From NCBI GenBank assembly GCA_038229055.1, contig JBBROU010000006.1:5565-69564 (forward strand): a DNA stretch of 64,000 bases, written 5' to 3'. Both the position numbers and the translations under genes were made by a program. The notes beneath the pieces are model-generated. The model was not told the origin of the DNA. It saw only the letters and a program-made list of their open reading frames with translations, and ran no database searches. This document shows positions 18,294 to 27,119 of this stretch, one piece after another. The DNA comes from JANYJA01 sp038229055 (lineage in GTDB: Bacteria > Acidobacteriota > Terriglobia > Bryobacterales > Bryobacteraceae). Position 1 is the stretch's first letter, and every line of letters starts with the position of its first letter.

Positions 18294-21200
18294 ATGCGCG
18301 ACCGCCTCTTATCGGGTGCTTTCTTTGTTACTACGATTCCATTCCTAGCAATTCCTCTCTGCGCGCAGGACACGAATTCCGGCATCCACGACCTTTTCGA
18401 AACCAAAATCCGTCCGGTGCTGGCGACGCGCTGCTACGCCTGTCATAGCGCCAAGGCCGCGAAAGTGCAGGGCGGTCTCCTCCTCGATTCGAAAGCGGGC
18501 CTGACCCACGGCGGCAATTCGGGCGCCGTAATCGAACCTGGCGATCCCGAGAAAAGTCTGCTGATTCATGCGCTTCGTTATCAGGATAAAGATCTGCAGA
18601 TGCCCCCGGGTAAGCCGCTGCCCGCCGAAGTAGTCGCGGATTTCGAAAATTGGATTCGCGCAGGTGCCGCCGTTCCGGCCAATGCCGCCCCGGTTCAGCC
18701 GGTCGATCCTCGCAAGCAGTTCTGGTCGTTTCAGCGACCCAAAGATCACGCCCCGCCCGATGTGAAGCAGAAGGATTGGGCGCGCAACGACATCGATCGT
18801 TTCATCCTCGCGAAGCTGGAACAGAAGGGCATAACGCCCTCCGCTCCTGCCGATGCGCGCACCTTAATTCGTCGCGCGTATTTCGATTTGACCGGGCTGC
18901 CGCCGACTGCCGAGGAGTCGGACGCCTTCGCCGCGGATAAGTCGCCCGATGCCTATGAAAGCCTGGTCGATCGTCTGCTTGCCTCGCCCCGCTATGGCGA
19001 GAGATGGGGGCGATACTGGCTGGATGTCGCGCGTTATTCGGACGCTCGCAACGTTGGTGAACGCTTTGCCTACTCTTATACCTATCGCGACTGGGTGATA
19101 CGCGCGTTCAATGAGGATATGCCTTACGACCAGTTTTTGACCCAGCAACTGGCCGCGGATCGTATCCACCCTAATGACTCGCGCAATCTCGCGGCCCTCG
19201 GATATCTGAGCCTCGGCCGCGAATTCCCAAAAACTTTTCCGGAAACTGTGGATGACCGTATCGACGTGGTCGCACGCGGCATGATGGGCCTCACGGTCGC
19301 ATGCGCCCGTTGTCACGATCACAAATACGATCCAATTCCGACCAAGGACTACTATTCGTTCTATTCGATTTTTTCTAACATCCGTGAACCTGGGGACCTG
19401 CCTTTATTGAGCAAGAGCACCATCAAAATCCCGGCCGACCAGGTCTATGGCGAGCGGTTGGCACGCATCCGAAAAACCGATTTGGAATATCGCGAAAATC
19501 GGTCAGCGGTGTTAAACGATTTCTTCCGGACGCAAATCGCCGAGTATCTCCTGGCCGTGCGCGATTCCGCCAAGATGCGCCCAACCGAAGTCGAAGATCT
19601 GGTAAAAGAGCGGCAGCTCAATCTCTATCTACTTGGCCGGTGGAAAAATTATCTGGCCGATTCCCGAACGAGCGGCAGCCCGGTATTCGGCTTGTGGAAT
19701 GCGGCGGCGGCGATTCCGGATGCCGAGTTTGCGAAGAAGTGGCCCGAGATTTGGTCGGCACAATCCGCTGCGAATCCTTTCGTTTTAGAGGAATTTAAAA
19801 CGGAACCCGCCAATAGCAAAGAGTTCGCCGCGCGTTATGCGGCGCTTCTTCTGCGCTGCGATTCGCCTTCCAAACTTCCAGATTCCCATCGCGAAGAATT
19901 ACGGATGGCTCTCCGTGGAGATGGCGCGCCCGTGAATGTGCCGGTCAGCGACTTCGATCTGGTAATGACCGAAGGCGACCGGAACAACACCATCAATTTC
20001 AAGAACCGGTACGACATCATGCGGGCGTTGTACTCCTACGATGGCGGTGCTCCGCGCGGCATGGTGGTGGAGGATGTTCCCAAGCCGCAACCGGCGCACG
20101 TGTTTGTGCGCGGCAATCCAAACAACCCCGGCATCGAAACGCCGGCGCACTTTCTGAGCTGCCTGTCCCCCGGCGAGCCTGCGAACTTCAACGATGGCAG
20201 CGGACGCTTGGCTCTGGCAAAGGCCATCGCCAGTAAGGACAATCCCCTTACCGCGCGAGTCATCGTGAATCGCGTATGGATGCACCATTTCGGTGCCGGC
20301 ATTGTGCGCACGCCGAGTGATTTCGGCCTCAGAGGCGACCCGCCGACTCATCCCGAGCTGCTCGACTACCTGGCAGTAAAGTTTATGGACTCCGGGTGGT
20401 CGCTCAAGAAGCTGCATCGAACCATCATGCTTTCGGCTGCATACCAGCAGAGCGGCGCAAACAATCCCGAAGCTCGGAAAGTGGATCCGGAAAATCAACT
20501 CGTGTGGCGGATGAACCGGCAGCGTCTCGATATCGAGAGCCTTCGCGATTCCGTTCTTGCCGCGTCAGGCCAACTGGAAAACAAGCTTGGCGGTGTCCCT
20601 TTTGCACTGACCGCCAGCCCGACCGTTCCGCGCCGCACGCTATATGGCTACATCGAGCGCGGACGGATTCCCGGGATGCTTGCTGCCTTCGATTTCGCCA
20701 GTCCCGACCAGCACGTTCCCCTGCGCTACACCACCACGGTCCCGCAGCAAGCCCTCTTCCTGTTGAACAGCCCGTTCATGGCGGAGCAGTCACAGCATCT
20801 CTCGAAGCGGCCCGAGTTGGTCGCCGAAACCGATCCAGCCAGGCGCCTGCAGCGGATCTATCGCATCGTGCTGGGCCGCAACGCGACTGCGCGTGAAATT
20901 TCGGCCGGTATCCAGTTCATCAATCAGAGTGGGGAGCCCGGCGCGGCAGCCGACACCCCCTCGCCCTGGCAGTACGGTTTCGGCGAATACGATGCCGCAA
21001 CCAACCGGGTACGCACGTTCGCGCCGTTCCATGTTTTCGCGGGCGAATCCTGGCAGGGCGCGTCGATGCTTCCCGATCCCGTAACCGGAAAGGCGAGGCT
21101 CGGAGCCGACGGAGGTGAGCCTGGAGACAATCCGCGACAGGCGGTAATTCGCCGGTGGATCAGTCCCGCGGACGGCAAGATGTCCATCGAGGGAACGCTT

Positions 21201-21566
21201 CGCCACGACCAGAATAGCCTCGGAAATTTCGGTGACGGAGTTCGGGCGCGCCTTGTTTCGAGCCGCGACGGTGAGCTCGCATCATGGATCGTGAATGGAT
21301 CGAGCGCGGAGACGAAGCTGAATGGCGTAAAGATCCAAAAGGGAGACACGCTGGATTTCGTCGTCGAAGCACGCGCGGATAGCGAGAACGATGGTTTCCA
21401 TTGGGCTCCGACAGTGAAGCTGGCCGGATTAAACGAGAGCGCGCAGAAGGAAAACGCGTGGAGCGCTAAGGACGATTTCCGCGGTCCGGCTCCGAGGCCG
21501 CTGACCATTTGGGAGCGGTACGCGCACGTGCTTCTCCAGACTAACGAATTTGCTTTCGTGGAGTGA
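18294..21566 (+). CDS. PSD1-type cytochrome protein (DUF1549/DUF1553) with extra C-terminal beta-sandwich
   Basis: 1090 residues. Signal peptide ending PLCAQD, PSCyt1 haem motif CYACHS near 44, DUF1549 with CARCHDHKYDPI near 340, and DUF1553 (ALAKAIASKDNPLTARVIVN, VPQQALFLLNSPF). After about residue 880 it gains roughly 200 residues that the other two copies lack: FGEYDAATNRVRTFAPFHVF, then KMSIEGTLRHDQ and GDTLDFVVEARAD. This looks like a carbohydrate-binding-type beta-sandwich. The DUF1501 gene follows after 24 bases, forming the third PSD1/DUF1501 pair of the window. No strong Shine-Dalgarno precedes the ATG. Confidence 0.88.
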   Translation: MRDRLLSGAFFVTTIPFLAIPLCAQDTNSGIHDLFETKIRPVLATRCYACHSAKAAKVQGGLLLDSKAGLTHGGNSGAVIEPGDPEKSLLIHALRYQDKDLQMPPGKPLPAEVVADFENWIRAGAAVPANAAPVQPVDPRKQFWSFQRPKDHAPPDVKQKDWARNDIDRFILAKLEQKGITPSAPADARTLIRRAYFDLTGLPPTAEESDAFAADKSPDAYESLVDRLLASPRYGERWGRYWLDVARYSDARNVGERFAYSYTYRDWVIRAFNEDMPYDQFLTQQLAADRIHPNDSRNLAALGYLSLGREFPKTFPETVDDRIDVVARGMMGLTVACARCHDHKYDPIPTKDYYSFYSIFSNIREPGDLPLLSKSTIKIPADQVYGERLARIRKTDLEYRENRSAVLNDFFRTQIAEYLLAVRDSAKMRPTEVEDLVKERQLNLYLLGRWKNYLADSRTSGSPVFGLWNAAAAIPDAEFAKKWPEIWSAQSAANPFVLEEFKTEPANSKEFAARYAALLLRCDSPSKLPDSHREELRMALRGDGAPVNVPVSDFDLVMTEGDRNNTINFKNRYDIMRALYSYDGGAPRGMVVEDVPKPQPAHVFVRGNPNNPGIETPAHFLSCLSPGEPANFNDGSGRLALAKAIASKDNPLTARVIVNRVWMHHFGAGIVRTPSDFGLRGDPPTHPELLDYLAVKFMDSGWSLKKLHRTIMLSAAYQQSGANNPEARKVDPENQLVWRMNRQRLDIESLRDSVLAASGQLENKLGGVPFALTASPTVPRRTLYGYIERGRIPGMLAAFDFASPDQHVPLRYTTTVPQQALFLLNSPFMAEQSQHLSKRPELVAETDPARRLQRIYRIVLGRNATAREISAGIQFINQSGEPGAAADTPSPWQYGFGEYDAATNRVRTFAPFHVFAGESWQGASMLPDPVTGKARLGADGGEPGDNPRQAVIRRWISPADGKMSIEGTLRHDQNSLGNFGDGVRARLVSSRDGELASWIVNGSSAETKLNGVKIQKGDTLDFVVEARADSENDGFHWAPTVKLAGLNESAQKENAWSAKDDFRGPAPRPLTIWERYAHVLLQTNEFAFVE

Positions 21567-21590
21567 AGACCCAAAGGAACAACGCCGATC

Positions 21591-23027
21591 ATGAGATTCC
21601 AAAATAGTTTCTACACCCGCCGCGAGTTGTTGCAGCGCACCGGTATGGGTATGGGCGCGGTTGCCCTCGCCGGGCTGCTCGGCGACACCGGTGCGCTTCA
21701 GGCCAACGTCGTCGGCAGCGGCAGCGTCAATCCGCTGGCCCCGAAGGCTCCGCCGCTTCCCGCCAAAGCCAAACGCGTGCTGCACCTGTTCATGAATGGC
21801 GGCCCATCCCACGTCGATACATTCGATCCGAAGCCCTCCCTTACGAAATTCTCGGGTAAGCCGATTCCGATCACGCTCAAGACGGAACGCCGCACTGGCG
21901 CCGCGTTCGGATCTCCCTTCGAGTTCAAGAAGTACGGCCAGTGCGGTACCGAAGTCAGCGAGATCTTCTCGAAAGTCGCGGAACATGCCGACGAGTTCTG
22001 CGTGATTCGGTCGATGTGCAGCGACATCCCAAACCACGAGCCATCGCTGATGATGATGAACTGTGGCGAGACGCGGCAAGTTCGCCCGAGCTTCGGGTCG
22101 TGGATCACCTACGGGCTCGGCTCGGAAAATCAAAACCTGCCGGGATTCATCATTCTTTGTCCAGACGGCTTGCCTACGCAGGGGACCCAGAATTGGCGCT
22201 CGGCGTTCCTGCCGGGTTCGTATCAGGGAACGCAGATCGATACGCGCCAGACGCAAATAGAAAAGCTCATTGAAAATATCAAGAACAACTATTCGACTAA
22301 GAATGCGCAGCGCCGCGATCTGGATCTGTTGTCTGAGTTGAACCGCGATCATCAAGAGCGGCGCCAGGAGGATTCGCTGCTCGAAGCGCGGGTTCAATCG
22401 TTCGAACTTGCGTTCCGCATGCAAATGGAAGCGGACGAAGCATTCGACATCTCGAAGGAACCCGAGCACATCCACAAACTGTACGGCGAAGGATTGCAGG
22501 CGCGGCAGATGATGATCGCCCGGCGTTTGCTGGAACGCGGCGTGCGGTTCGTGCAGGTGTGGCACGGCGCTGGACAGCCGTGGGACAGCCACGACGACAT
22601 CAAGACCAATCACGGAAGACTGGCGCGCGAGTGCGACCAGCCGATCGCCGCCTTGCTGCAGGATCTGAAACAGCGCGGCTTGCTCGAAGACACCCTGGTA
22701 ATCTGGGGCGGCGAGTTTGGGCGTACGCCGACTGTCGAACTCCCCGACGTGGGCGCGAACGGCGGAATGTCGAACGGCCGCGACCACAACCCCTACGGCT
22801 TTTCGATGTGGGTAGCCGGAGGAGGGATGAAGAAGGGCGCCGTCTATGGCGCGACAGACGAGTTCGGTTTCGCCGCCGCTGAGAACAAGGTCCACGTGCA
22901 TGACCTTCACGCGACGCTGCTACACCAACTCGGATTCGATCACGAGAAGTTTACTTATCGATACGCGGGCCGCGACTTCCGCTTAACCGATGTTGCCGGC
23001 CGCGTGGTGAAAGATTTACTGGCGTAG
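21591..23027 (+). CDS. DUF1501 protein, Tat-like signal
   Basis: 478 residues. The N-terminus YTRRELLQRTGMGMGAVALA is a twin-arginine-like signal. The usual family blocks follow: HLFMNGGPSHVDTFDPKP, LVIWGGEFGRTP, GRDHNPYGFSMWVAGGG and VHVHDLHATLLHQLG. It lies 24 bases after the PSD1 gene and ends in VVKDLL, like the other copies. Compared with the copies at 12 and 14 kb it has a longer charged helical middle (IEKLIENIKNNYSTKN). The function is unknown; by family it is an exported metal-dependent hydrolase acting with the PSD1 partner. Confidence 0.88.
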   Translation: MRFQNSFYTRRELLQRTGMGMGAVALAGLLGDTGALQANVVGSGSVNPLAPKAPPLPAKAKRVLHLFMNGGPSHVDTFDPKPSLTKFSGKPIPITLKTERRTGAAFGSPFEFKKYGQCGTEVSEIFSKVAEHADEFCVIRSMCSDIPNHEPSLMMMNCGETRQVRPSFGSWITYGLGSENQNLPGFIILCPDGLPTQGTQNWRSAFLPGSYQGTQIDTRQTQIEKLIENIKNNYSTKNAQRRDLDLLSELNRDHQERRQEDSLLEARVQSFELAFRMQMEADEAFDISKEPEHIHKLYGEGLQARQMMIARRLLERGVRFVQVWHGAGQPWDSHDDIKTNHGRLARECDQPIAALLQDLKQRGLLEDTLVIWGGEFGRTPTVELPDVGANGGMSNGRDHNPYGFSMWVAGGGMKKGAVYGATDEFGFAAAENKVHVHDLHATLLHQLGFDHEKFTYRYAGRDFRLTDVAGRVVKDLLA

Positions 23028-23175
23028 CCAATTGCTTGTCTTTTCTTTGCGTTCGTTGCGCCTTTGCGTGCCCATTGTCCTCGCCTTAACGTGGTAATCC
23101 GGATGTACTTTGTCCTTGGAGACATTCGGTGTTCCTCCATTTTTGAGGTCGCTCCCCCTGTGCGCCGATCCATTG

Positions 23176-23538
23176 CTACTTCAAGTAAGCGATGTCGAAC
23201 GGCTTGTTCGTGATGAACAGGACCGTGACATCCGCATCCGCTGCGGCGCCGTGCTCCATTTCAGCTCCTTCGGGGAACCACACGAAACTGCCCGGGCCGA
23301 AGTTCCCTGCGTTCGTAACCAGCGTTCCTTCGAGCACGTACATTCCGTGCGCGCAGTTGTGCGTGTGAAGCGGATTGATGATTCCGGCGGGGTATCGCAC
23401 GATCCGCACCTCCATCCCCGTGTCGGGATCCTCAACCAGGTTCTTTCGGAATAGCGAACGTCCGATTTTCTCGTTGGGGCGTTCTTCCCATGGAAGTGAC
23501 GCGGTATCGATAGCTAGAAAGCCTTTGGGTTGCGGCAT
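23176..23538 (-). CDS. cupin-domain protein
   Basis: 120 residues, no signal peptide, a single cupin. Motif 1 is INPLHTHNCAHGMYVLEG (metal-binding His residues and Glu/Tyr region); motif 2 is GPGSFVWFPEGAEMEHG with the second His. It is similar to ChrR-like cupins and to cupins in sugar-acid pathways. It follows the enolase-superfamily gene with a nine-base gap and is surely in the same operon, so a role in the same sugar-acid or aromatic catabolic route is plausible. Which reaction it performs, or whether it only binds, cannot be told. Confidence 0.8.
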   Translation of the reverse strand: MPQPKGFLAIDTASLPWEERPNEKIGRSLFRKNLVEDPDTGMEVRIVRYPAGIINPLHTHNCAHGMYVLEGTLVTNAGNFGPGSFVWFPEGAEMEHGAAADADVTVLFITNKPFDIAYLK

Positions 23539-23547
23539 GAATCTTGA

Positions 23548-24687
23548 TTATGCACGACCCCTGCCCAGGCGCCGCCCGGTGTACTTCTCCACTGCATCCA
23601 TGTTGATCGAGACACCCAATCCCGGCCCGCTAGGAATTTGTAACATCCCATCGGCATCCAGTTTCCAGGGAGTCTCGACCAATTCGTCGATGAACGGCGA
23701 GCCCGTGAGGTACTCGACCAAATCCGTATTTCGGCAAGCCGACGCCAGATGCAGGTCCGCCGCAAGGCCCAGCGCGGTGTTCCATCCATGCGGGATAAAC
23801 CGGACGCCGTTCTCCTCCGCCATCCACGCAATTCGGCGCTCATCGCTGATGCCGCCGACTTTGGTGACGTCCGGCTGCACGATGTCGAATGCCCGTTGTT
23901 CGAGCCACGGCTGGAATGACTGCCTTCGGGTCAAGACCTCGCCGCCCGCAATGGGCAGCGGTGAATTGTTTCGCAGGAGTACGTAGTCGTGCAGGTTGTC
24001 GGGGGGCAGCGCCTCCTCGAACCAGTGGACGTTGTAATCAGCCAGCATGTGAGCCGTCCGAAGTGCCCATTTGTACCCCTGGTTCCAGAACGCATCGCTC
24101 GCGCCTGCGTCGACCATCAGCGGCGATTCCGCGCCAACCGTCTCGCGGGCTGCTTTCACGATGGCTTCGTCGAGCTCGAAGCTGTGTCGGCCAAAAGGCC
24201 CCCAGCCAATCTTGAAAGCGCGGAATCCCTGGGCGCGTACGCTGGCCAGATGCTCCTTCAAGGCGCCCGGCTCTTGCATCAAAAGCGACGCGTAAGGTCT
24301 GATGCGTTCACGATACCGGCCGCCGAGCAACCGCCCTACCGGCTGACGCGTGACTTGGCCGAGTATGTCCCACATCGCGATGTCGAGTGCGCTGATGGTG
24401 TGAGTGATCGAGCCGCCGCGGCCCATCCAAAATGTGTTCGCATGCAGCTTTTCACTGACCCGCTCCGGTTCCAGCGGATTTTCTCCGAGGAAGAGGGGTT
24501 CCAGTAAACGCAACGCGCCATGCGCCAGCAGATCGCTGGTGAACGCCGATCCCCAGCCCGTAATGCCCTCATCTGTGTAGACGGCAACAATTGTGTGGAT
24601 ACAGTCTTCCGGACGAATCTCATTCGACCAACCGCCTTGCGGCGTGCCGTGGCGCAAACCTGCCGATTGAACTTCAACGATCTTCAT
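23548..24687 (-). CDS. mandelate racemase / muconate lactonizing enzyme family protein (sugar-acid dehydratase-like)
   Basis: 379 residues of the enolase superfamily. The N-terminal capping domain spans 1-125. The barrel carries the expected catalytic and metal residues: Lys in FRAFKIGWGPFG, Asp in LMVDAGASDAF, Glu in FEEALPPDN, Glu in IAGGEVLTRR, and a C-terminal Asp and His in DIVQPDVTKVGG and FIPHGWNTALG. This pattern fits acid-sugar dehydratases (for example galactarate, fuconate or gluconate types) more than cycloisomerases. The exact substrate is unknown. The gene leads a two-gene operon with the cupin and diverges from the PIG-L gene with only 32 bases between starts. Confidence 0.87.
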   Translation of the reverse strand: MKIVEVQSAGLRHGTPQGGWSNEIRPEDCIHTIVAVYTDEGITGWGSAFTSDLLAHGALRLLEPLFLGENPLEPERVSEKLHANTFWMGRGGSITHTISALDIAMWDILGQVTRQPVGRLLGGRYRERIRPYASLLMQEPGALKEHLASVRAQGFRAFKIGWGPFGRHSFELDEAIVKAARETVGAESPLMVDAGASDAFWNQGYKWALRTAHMLADYNVHWFEEALPPDNLHDYVLLRNNSPLPIAGGEVLTRRQSFQPWLEQRAFDIVQPDVTKVGGISDERRIAWMAEENGVRFIPHGWNTALGLAADLHLASACRNTDLVEYLTGSPFIDELVETPWKLDADGMLQIPSGPGLGVSINMDAVEKYTGRRLGRGRA

Positions 24688-24719
24688 TTTTCCAGCCTTT
24701 CAAGAGTACAATCAGACCC

Positions 24720-25688
24720 ATGTTACGCCGTCATTTTTTCGGGAGCGTCATCTCCACTGCTGCTATGGCCCAGTTGATGCGCGCTCAACAAATGCCCTCA
24801 AAGTTGGTGGTGGAAGGCCCGGCAAACGGCCAGCCGCATCGGGGAAAAGTGCTTCTTGCCCTGCAAGCTCATGCCGACGATATTCCGTTAATGGCGGCGG
24901 GCACGGTGGCCAAACTGATTGAGGAGGGCTACACCGGTTACCTGGTGCGCGCAACCAATGACGATATGGGCGATGCGCCCGGGCTCGGCACGCCGGGAAC
25001 TACCGCGGAGATCGCGCTGGGCAACGAGCGCGACAACGCCGAGGTTGCACGGGTGCTGGGGTGCAAAGGCCATTTCGATCTGAACTATAGCAATCACCGC
25101 ATGGCCGACGCTTCGTTGAACGAGCTGATCTGCCGGATCATTTTTCTGATCCGGTTACTCAAGGTCGACACTGTTGTCTGCTGGGATCCGTGGGCGCGCG
25201 ATGAAGAAAATCCCGACCATTATATGCTTGCGCGCGCGGTGGAAGCGGCGTGCTGGATGGCCGGGCGCGAACACGACTATCCCGAACAACTCGCGGCTGG
25301 GCTTTCGCCCAAGACGGTGCGGGACAAATACTACTTTGCGAGACGTCCGGAGATCACGCGAGTCGTGGACATCGGCAAACAGATCGATAAGAAAGTCGAT
25401 GTCAATCGCGCGAACGTGGCGCAAGGTCCCGCCGGGCATCTCGGGTCCCGCTTGCGCACGGAACTGGCAAAGCGCAACCAGCGTCTGGCGCTGCTCGGCA
25501 ATGACGACCTCACCGCCGACCGCAACTACATTAAGGAATTCGTGATGTCGGGCAGCCGCGAGCTGGGCAAGCAATACGGTGTCGAGTATGCCGAGGTGTT
25601 CCATTACATCCCGGCGGGCGCTTCGGGCGCGGACCGCGATCCGCGAGTTGAAAAGTATATTCAGGAGCACGTGCTGCCGCTCAAGTAG
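24720..25688 (+). CDS. PIG-L family deacetylase, exported
   Basis: 322 residues from ATG 24720. The open frame extends upstream, but only this start leaves the divergent gene intact and gives a signal-like N-terminus, MLRRHFFGSVISTAAMAQL. LALQAHADDIPLMAAG is the PIG-L metal motif; the common AHPDDE appears here as AHADDI, a variant second residue. The later His is probably in NPDHYMLARAVEAACW. PIG-L enzymes remove N-acetyl groups from sugars such as GlcNAc. The next gene, a polysaccharide deacetylase homologue, starts 14 bases downstream, which suggests joint deacetylation of one glycan. Confidence 0.83.
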   Translation: MLRRHFFGSVISTAAMAQLMRAQQMPSKLVVEGPANGQPHRGKVLLALQAHADDIPLMAAGTVAKLIEEGYTGYLVRATNDDMGDAPGLGTPGTTAEIALGNERDNAEVARVLGCKGHFDLNYSNHRMADASLNELICRIIFLIRLLKVDTVVCWDPWARDEENPDHYMLARAVEAACWMAGREHDYPEQLAAGLSPKTVRDKYYFARRPEITRVVDIGKQIDKKVDVNRANVAQGPAGHLGSRLRTELAKRNQRLALLGNDDLTADRNYIKEFVMSGSRELGKQYGVEYAEVFHYIPAGASGADRDPRVEKYIQEHVLPLK

Positions 25689-25702
25689 CGCGTAAAAACA
25701 AA

Positions 25703-27079
25703 ATGATCAGATGCATCGTTTTCCTTCTGCTCTCGGTGCGGTGGCTCTGCGCCGCGGGACCCGTATACTTTCTGCTGTGGTTCGACACCGAGGATTACAT
25801 CGATCCCGCATCCGACGATGCAGCTTTGCGGATCGCTGAGGATCTTAGTTCGATGGGAATCCGAGCGACCTTCAAGATTGTGGGCGAAAAGGCGCGCGTA
25901 TTGGAACAGCGTGGACGTACCGATGTGATTCGCGCTCTCTCACGCCATGCGATTGGGTATCACTCCAACTGGCACAGCATCCAACCGGCGCCCTCGGTCT
26001 ATCTCCGCCGCCTCGGGTACTTAGAAGGCGCCGACGAGTTCCAGCGCCGCGAACAACCCGGAATCGCCGATCTACGGCGAATATTCGGTATCAATCCCAT
26101 CTGCTACGGACAGCCGGGTTCATCATGGGGACCGCAATCGAATCTTGCCTTACGGCGGATGAACGTTCCGGTTTACCTGGACGAAGGTTCACAGGTTGGG
26201 ATCGGCGGTCAACCGTTCTGGTATGGCGGTCTCCTGTACATCTTCAATATGGCGCCGAATCTTTTCCGGCCATCGCTTGACGCAGAACCGGCAACGTATC
26301 AGAAATTCGATGAAATCGTCGCTCGCCTCTCCGCATCGGACGGCGGAGTGATCAGCAGCTATTTTCATCCCACCGAGTTCGTGAACGCCGAGTTTTGGGA
26401 TGCTGCGAATTTCTCCAGCGGCGCTCTTCCGCCGCGCAGCGAATGGAAACGGCCGCGCGCACGCACCGAGGCCGACGCGGAACGCTGCTTTCGAGTGCTC
26501 CACGATTACATGCGGCACGCGCGGTCACGCGGTGTCCAATTTGTCACCGCGCAGGATGTCTTGCAACTTTACGCCGGTCAAGGCCCACCGGCAATCGACC
26601 GTCGCCGGATCGCCGAACATCTTTCGCGGGAAATCACCTTCCTGAACACCGCTTCGGGCGCTCTCTCGCCCGCCGATATCGTGTTGCAGTTACTCGCCAT
26701 TCCGTCGCAGATCGTCGACGGCCCCGTTTCTCGCGGGACGACCACTCTCCGTTCCACAGTGATTCCCACTCATCTGTTTGATCGCGCGAAGCGCGACGCC
26801 GCCGATTTCATCAACACGCACCACCGTCTGCCATCCGAAGTGTTCGTGGGCGCCGATACGCTTTCGCTGCCGGATTTCGCAGCTACTCTAGCCGCTGCGG
26901 AACTGTCGCCCGGTTCCGTTCGCATCGTGAGGGGGAATGTGACCTTCGAGAAGTACTTCGCGACCGATGCCAAGTCCGCGTTTCAGTGGCCCATCCATCC
27001 AGAAAACTTCGAAGCACCGGAACTGCTGGAGTTGGCAAAGCTGCAGGGCTGGACTCTGAAGCCCGCTCACCAGCGATAG
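25703..27079 (+). CDS. exported polysaccharide deacetylase-like protein with C-terminal pseudomurein-binding-repeat-like segment
   Basis: 458 residues, signal peptide ending RWLCAA. Residues about 20-300 follow the NodB fold: FLLWFDTEDYIDP (metal Asp), IGYHSNWHSIQP (His pair), RRIFGINPICYGQPGSSWG, and ISSYFHPTEFVN. They resemble glycan deacetylases with an uncertain substrate. Residues about 365-405 read RAKRDAADFINTHHRLPSEV then FVGADTLSLPDFAATLA. This fits the pattern of pseudomurein-binding repeats (helix, RLPxxV, short strand, hydrophobic helix). That assignment is by eye. The gene lies between PIG-L and a thioredoxin protein on the same strand. Confidence 0.75.
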   Translation: MIRCIVFLLLSVRWLCAAGPVYFLLWFDTEDYIDPASDDAALRIAEDLSSMGIRATFKIVGEKARVLEQRGRTDVIRALSRHAIGYHSNWHSIQPAPSVYLRRLGYLEGADEFQRREQPGIADLRRIFGINPICYGQPGSSWGPQSNLALRRMNVPVYLDEGSQVGIGGQPFWYGGLLYIFNMAPNLFRPSLDAEPATYQKFDEIVARLSASDGGVISSYFHPTEFVNAEFWDAANFSSGALPPRSEWKRPRARTEADAERCFRVLHDYMRHARSRGVQFVTAQDVLQLYAGQGPPAIDRRRIAEHLSREITFLNTASGALSPADIVLQLLAIPSQIVDGPVSRGTTTLRSTVIPTHLFDRAKRDAADFINTHHRLPSEVFVGADTLSLPDFAATLAAAELSPGSVRIVRGNVTFEKYFATDAKSAFQWPIHPENFEAPELLELAKLQGWTLKPAHQR

Positions 27080-27119
27080 ACGACGGCGCGGTGTAAATTA
27101 GTTCTTTGGAGGCTGGCGC

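Noticed and set aside
23028..23175. Small gene or RNA between the DUF1501 gene and the cupin
   Set aside because: Only a pyrimidine-rich stretch with CTTTGCG-like words is seen; no ribosome binding site, cloverleaf or convincing hairpin.
24591..24719. Upstream extension of the PIG-L frame
   Set aside because: It overlaps the start of the divergent enolase-superfamily gene; ATG 24720 gives the signal peptide.
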